From: Lachnoclostridium sp.
Lineage (GTDB): Bacteria; Bacillota_A; Clostridia; Lachnospirales; Lachnospiraceae
Length of the DNA: 21,670 nt
Reading direction: 5' to 3'
Assembly (NCBI GenBank): GCA_015057755.1
Contig: SVDR01000043.1
Span: forward strand, 1 to 21,670
In this document: in pieces, positions 21,526 to 21,670 of the stretch
How positions within the stretch are numbered: position 1 is the first letter of the stretch
Layout of the letters: each line of letters opens with the position of its first letter
Made by a program: the position numbers and the translations under genes
The notes under the pieces: model-generated
What the model was told of the DNA's origin: nothing
Databases searched by the model: none
The model's input: only the letters and a program-made list of their open reading frames with translations

Positions 21526-21670
21526 GTTGCGACTGAAGCAACAAAGAACCTTGAAAACTGAACAGTATGTAAAACCCTGAAAATTCTTATAAAAATGGCC
21601 TAATGGTTTGGGCCATGAATGAGAACATTCAGAACAAAACCTAAAACAACAGTAGAACGGTTTAAAACTA
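21526..21670 (+). other. rRNA operon leader (16S gene begins beyond the window)
   Basis: The stretch contains AACCTTGAAAACTGAACA, a sequence commonly found in front of or within clostridial rRNA operons. It has three hairpins: GTTGC/GCAAC (21526-21542), TGGCC/GGCCA (21596-21615) and TGAATG-AGAA-CATTCA (21616-21631). These resemble the processing and antitermination structures of rrn leaders. The conserved 16S start (AGAGTTTGATC) is not reached. Confidence 0.75.

Noticed and set aside
1..21670. CRISPR array, tRNA genes, riboswitches and insertion sequences
   Set aside because: I looked for regularly spaced repeats, tRNA cloverleaf signatures, common riboswitch cores and IS ends and saw none that I would defend.
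21540..21670. 16S rRNA gene
   Set aside because: The leader is present, but the conserved 16S start is not reached before the window ends, so no rRNA feature is called.

Overview
The window looks like chromosomal DNA from a gut-type Clostridia, most likely Lachnospiraceae. The main reasons are a SCIFF peptide with its radical-SAM maturase, AGGAGG-type ribosome binding sites, classical TTGACA/TATAAT promoters, a long Gram-positive-type SRP RNA, and several proteins of types I associate with Lachnospiraceae. No species call is possible from the sequence alone.

Left end (1-3280). The first 224 bases are the C-terminal tail of a large serine recombinase, so a mobile element ends here. It converges on a minus-strand operon read leftward: scfA (48-aa SCIFF precursor, too short for routine gene calling), scfB (radical SAM/SPASM maturase) and a PLP-dependent Orn/Lys/Arg-decarboxylase-family enzyme. 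The last two share the overlap TAATG. A perfect 10-bp hairpin separates scfA from scfB.

3281-9473. Divergent from scfA are an MFS transporter and an overlapping acyltransferase-like gene. Next comes a higBA-type toxin-antitoxin operon whose antitoxin carries a fused ImmA/IrrE-type HExxH domain. Its promoter is bracketed by two near-identical 19-bp palindromes, and the upstream one is also the stem of the preceding gene's terminator. Malic enzyme and a family-unknown acidic protein follow. The latter's ribosome binding site lies inside the malic enzyme terminator.

9470-12036. A minus-strand anaerobic-RNR/PFL-activase-type radical SAM protein has tandem palindromes over its promoter. Divergent from it are tadA, an unusually long-overlapping membrane-anchored protein, and the SRP RNA gene with a consensus promoter.

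12037-21670. A secreted or anchored metallophosphoesterase is followed by a rightward series: 6-phosphofructokinase, dnaX, ybaB/ebfC, recR, a 687-aa TPR/coiled-coil protein containing what looks like a catalytically dead CbxX-type AAA+ domain, a Cof-type HAD phosphatase and a CvpA-family membrane protein. The window ends in a 485-bp A/T-rich stretch with two strong promoters and structured leader sequence typical of the front of an rRNA operon; the 16S gene itself is not reached.

The order tadA - SRP RNA - dnaX - ybaB - recR - ... - rRNA leader matches the Bacillus subtilis origin-proximal order (yaaJ - scr - dnaX - yaaK - recR - yaaL - bofA - rrnA), with extra genes inserted. The decarboxylase also corresponds to yaaO of that region, but here it is followed by a mobile element rather than tmk.
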